IMG/VR virus record: IMGVR_UViG_3300029625_000050
Location: 1 to 30,299 of that record
DNA from: a virus
Strand: one strand, 5' to 3'
DNA: 30,299 nt
A program made the position numbers and the translations under genes. Below the pieces are notes generated by a model. That model did not search any database, had not been told where the DNA came from, and was given only the letters and a program-made list of their open reading frames with translations. Below are positions 30,227 to 30,299 of the stretch, piece after piece. Every line of letters begins with the position of its first letter. Position 1 is the stretch's first letter.

Positions 30227-30299
30227 ATGTCCAACACCAATCCTTCGATTTCCGGGCCCGCAGAGGGAGCCCGGAGGGCGACCGGCGCGGGCCCGGAAA
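30227..30299 (+). CDS. Start of a further gene, cut by the window edge
   Basis: AAGGAG (30215-30220) stands six bases before ATG 30227, just after the kinase stop, and the frame MSNTNPSISGPAEGARRATG... stays open to the last base. It is Gly/Ala/Arg/Pro-rich without a recognisable motif in the 24 codons visible. Linkage suggests co-transcription with the kinase. The coding claim is tempered by the long inverted repeat that fills most of the visible sequence. Confidence 0.4.
   Translation, partial: MSNTNPSISGPAEGARRATGAGPE
30249..30299. repeat. Perfect 13-base inverted repeat at the window edge
   Basis: TTTCCGGGCCCGC (30249-30261) and GCGGGCCCGGAAA (30287-30299) are perfect inverted copies with 25 bases between them. 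It ends exactly at the window edge, so the arms may be longer. It lies inside the reading frame at 30227. It could be an mRNA hairpin, a repetitive palindrome or the beginning of a terminator. Confidence 0.6.

Overview
The window is one end of a lambda-like, siphovirus-type prophage. Its left boundary lies in the 3' half of a tRNA-Cys gene on the minus strand (about 91-140). Nearly everything to the right is one collinear plus-strand programme with overlapping stops and starts, and no ribosomal, metabolic or other housekeeping gene is visible. The DNA is GC-rich, with genes full of Arg and Ala codons. Protein flavour (HipA-like kinase, tail proteins) suggests an Acidobacteriota host (Solibacter/Bryobacter-like), but this is an impression and not shown by any single gene.

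Layout. (1) 1-255: short flank, attachment junction, and a possible scrap of an integrase 3' end. (2) 256-2185: a compact early module of three translationally coupled genes. These are a replication-initiator-like protein with iterons and an AT-rich stretch inside its own coding sequence (probable origin), a protein with two XRE helix-turn-helix domains, and an excisionase-like helix-turn-helix protein with a zinc ribbon. (3) 2186-2765: a control region with a consensus -35 promoter overlapped by an inverted-repeat operator, a structured leader, a 104-codon gene and a strong intrinsic terminator placed before the late genes. (4) 2766-9361: packaging and head genes in lambda order (Nu1, A, W, B, C with an internal Nu3-like start, D, E). 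(5) 9364-16443: neck and tail genes in lambda order (FII, Z, U, V, G, G-T by -1 frameshift, H), with two non-lambda insertions. (6) 16440-18349: a lysis cassette (holin-like, lysozyme-like, membrane-anchored coiled coil) inserted inside the tail genes. (7) 18349-28982: tail tip and fibre genes, including an M-L-J-like fusion, a very large protein with a glycoside-hydrolase-like C-terminal domain, and a fibre with a carbohydrate-binding-like domain. A 56-codon membrane-protein gene runs antisense between the first two. (8) 28983-30299: accessory DNA with a lower-GC stretch, a HipA-like kinase, and the start of another gene carrying a long inverted repeat.

How it works together. The early module would replicate the phage from the iteron origin. 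The promoter, operator and terminator arrangement suggests that late genes are switched on by lifting repression and reading through a terminator. The late genes build a lambda-type head and a long tail, with the G to G-T ratio set by programmed frameshifting. The unusual content is at the tip (fusion hub, sugar-active domains) and in the cargo (kinase, antisense membrane peptide). No intact integrase, CI-type repressor or second attachment site is present, so the right end of the prophage lies outside the window.
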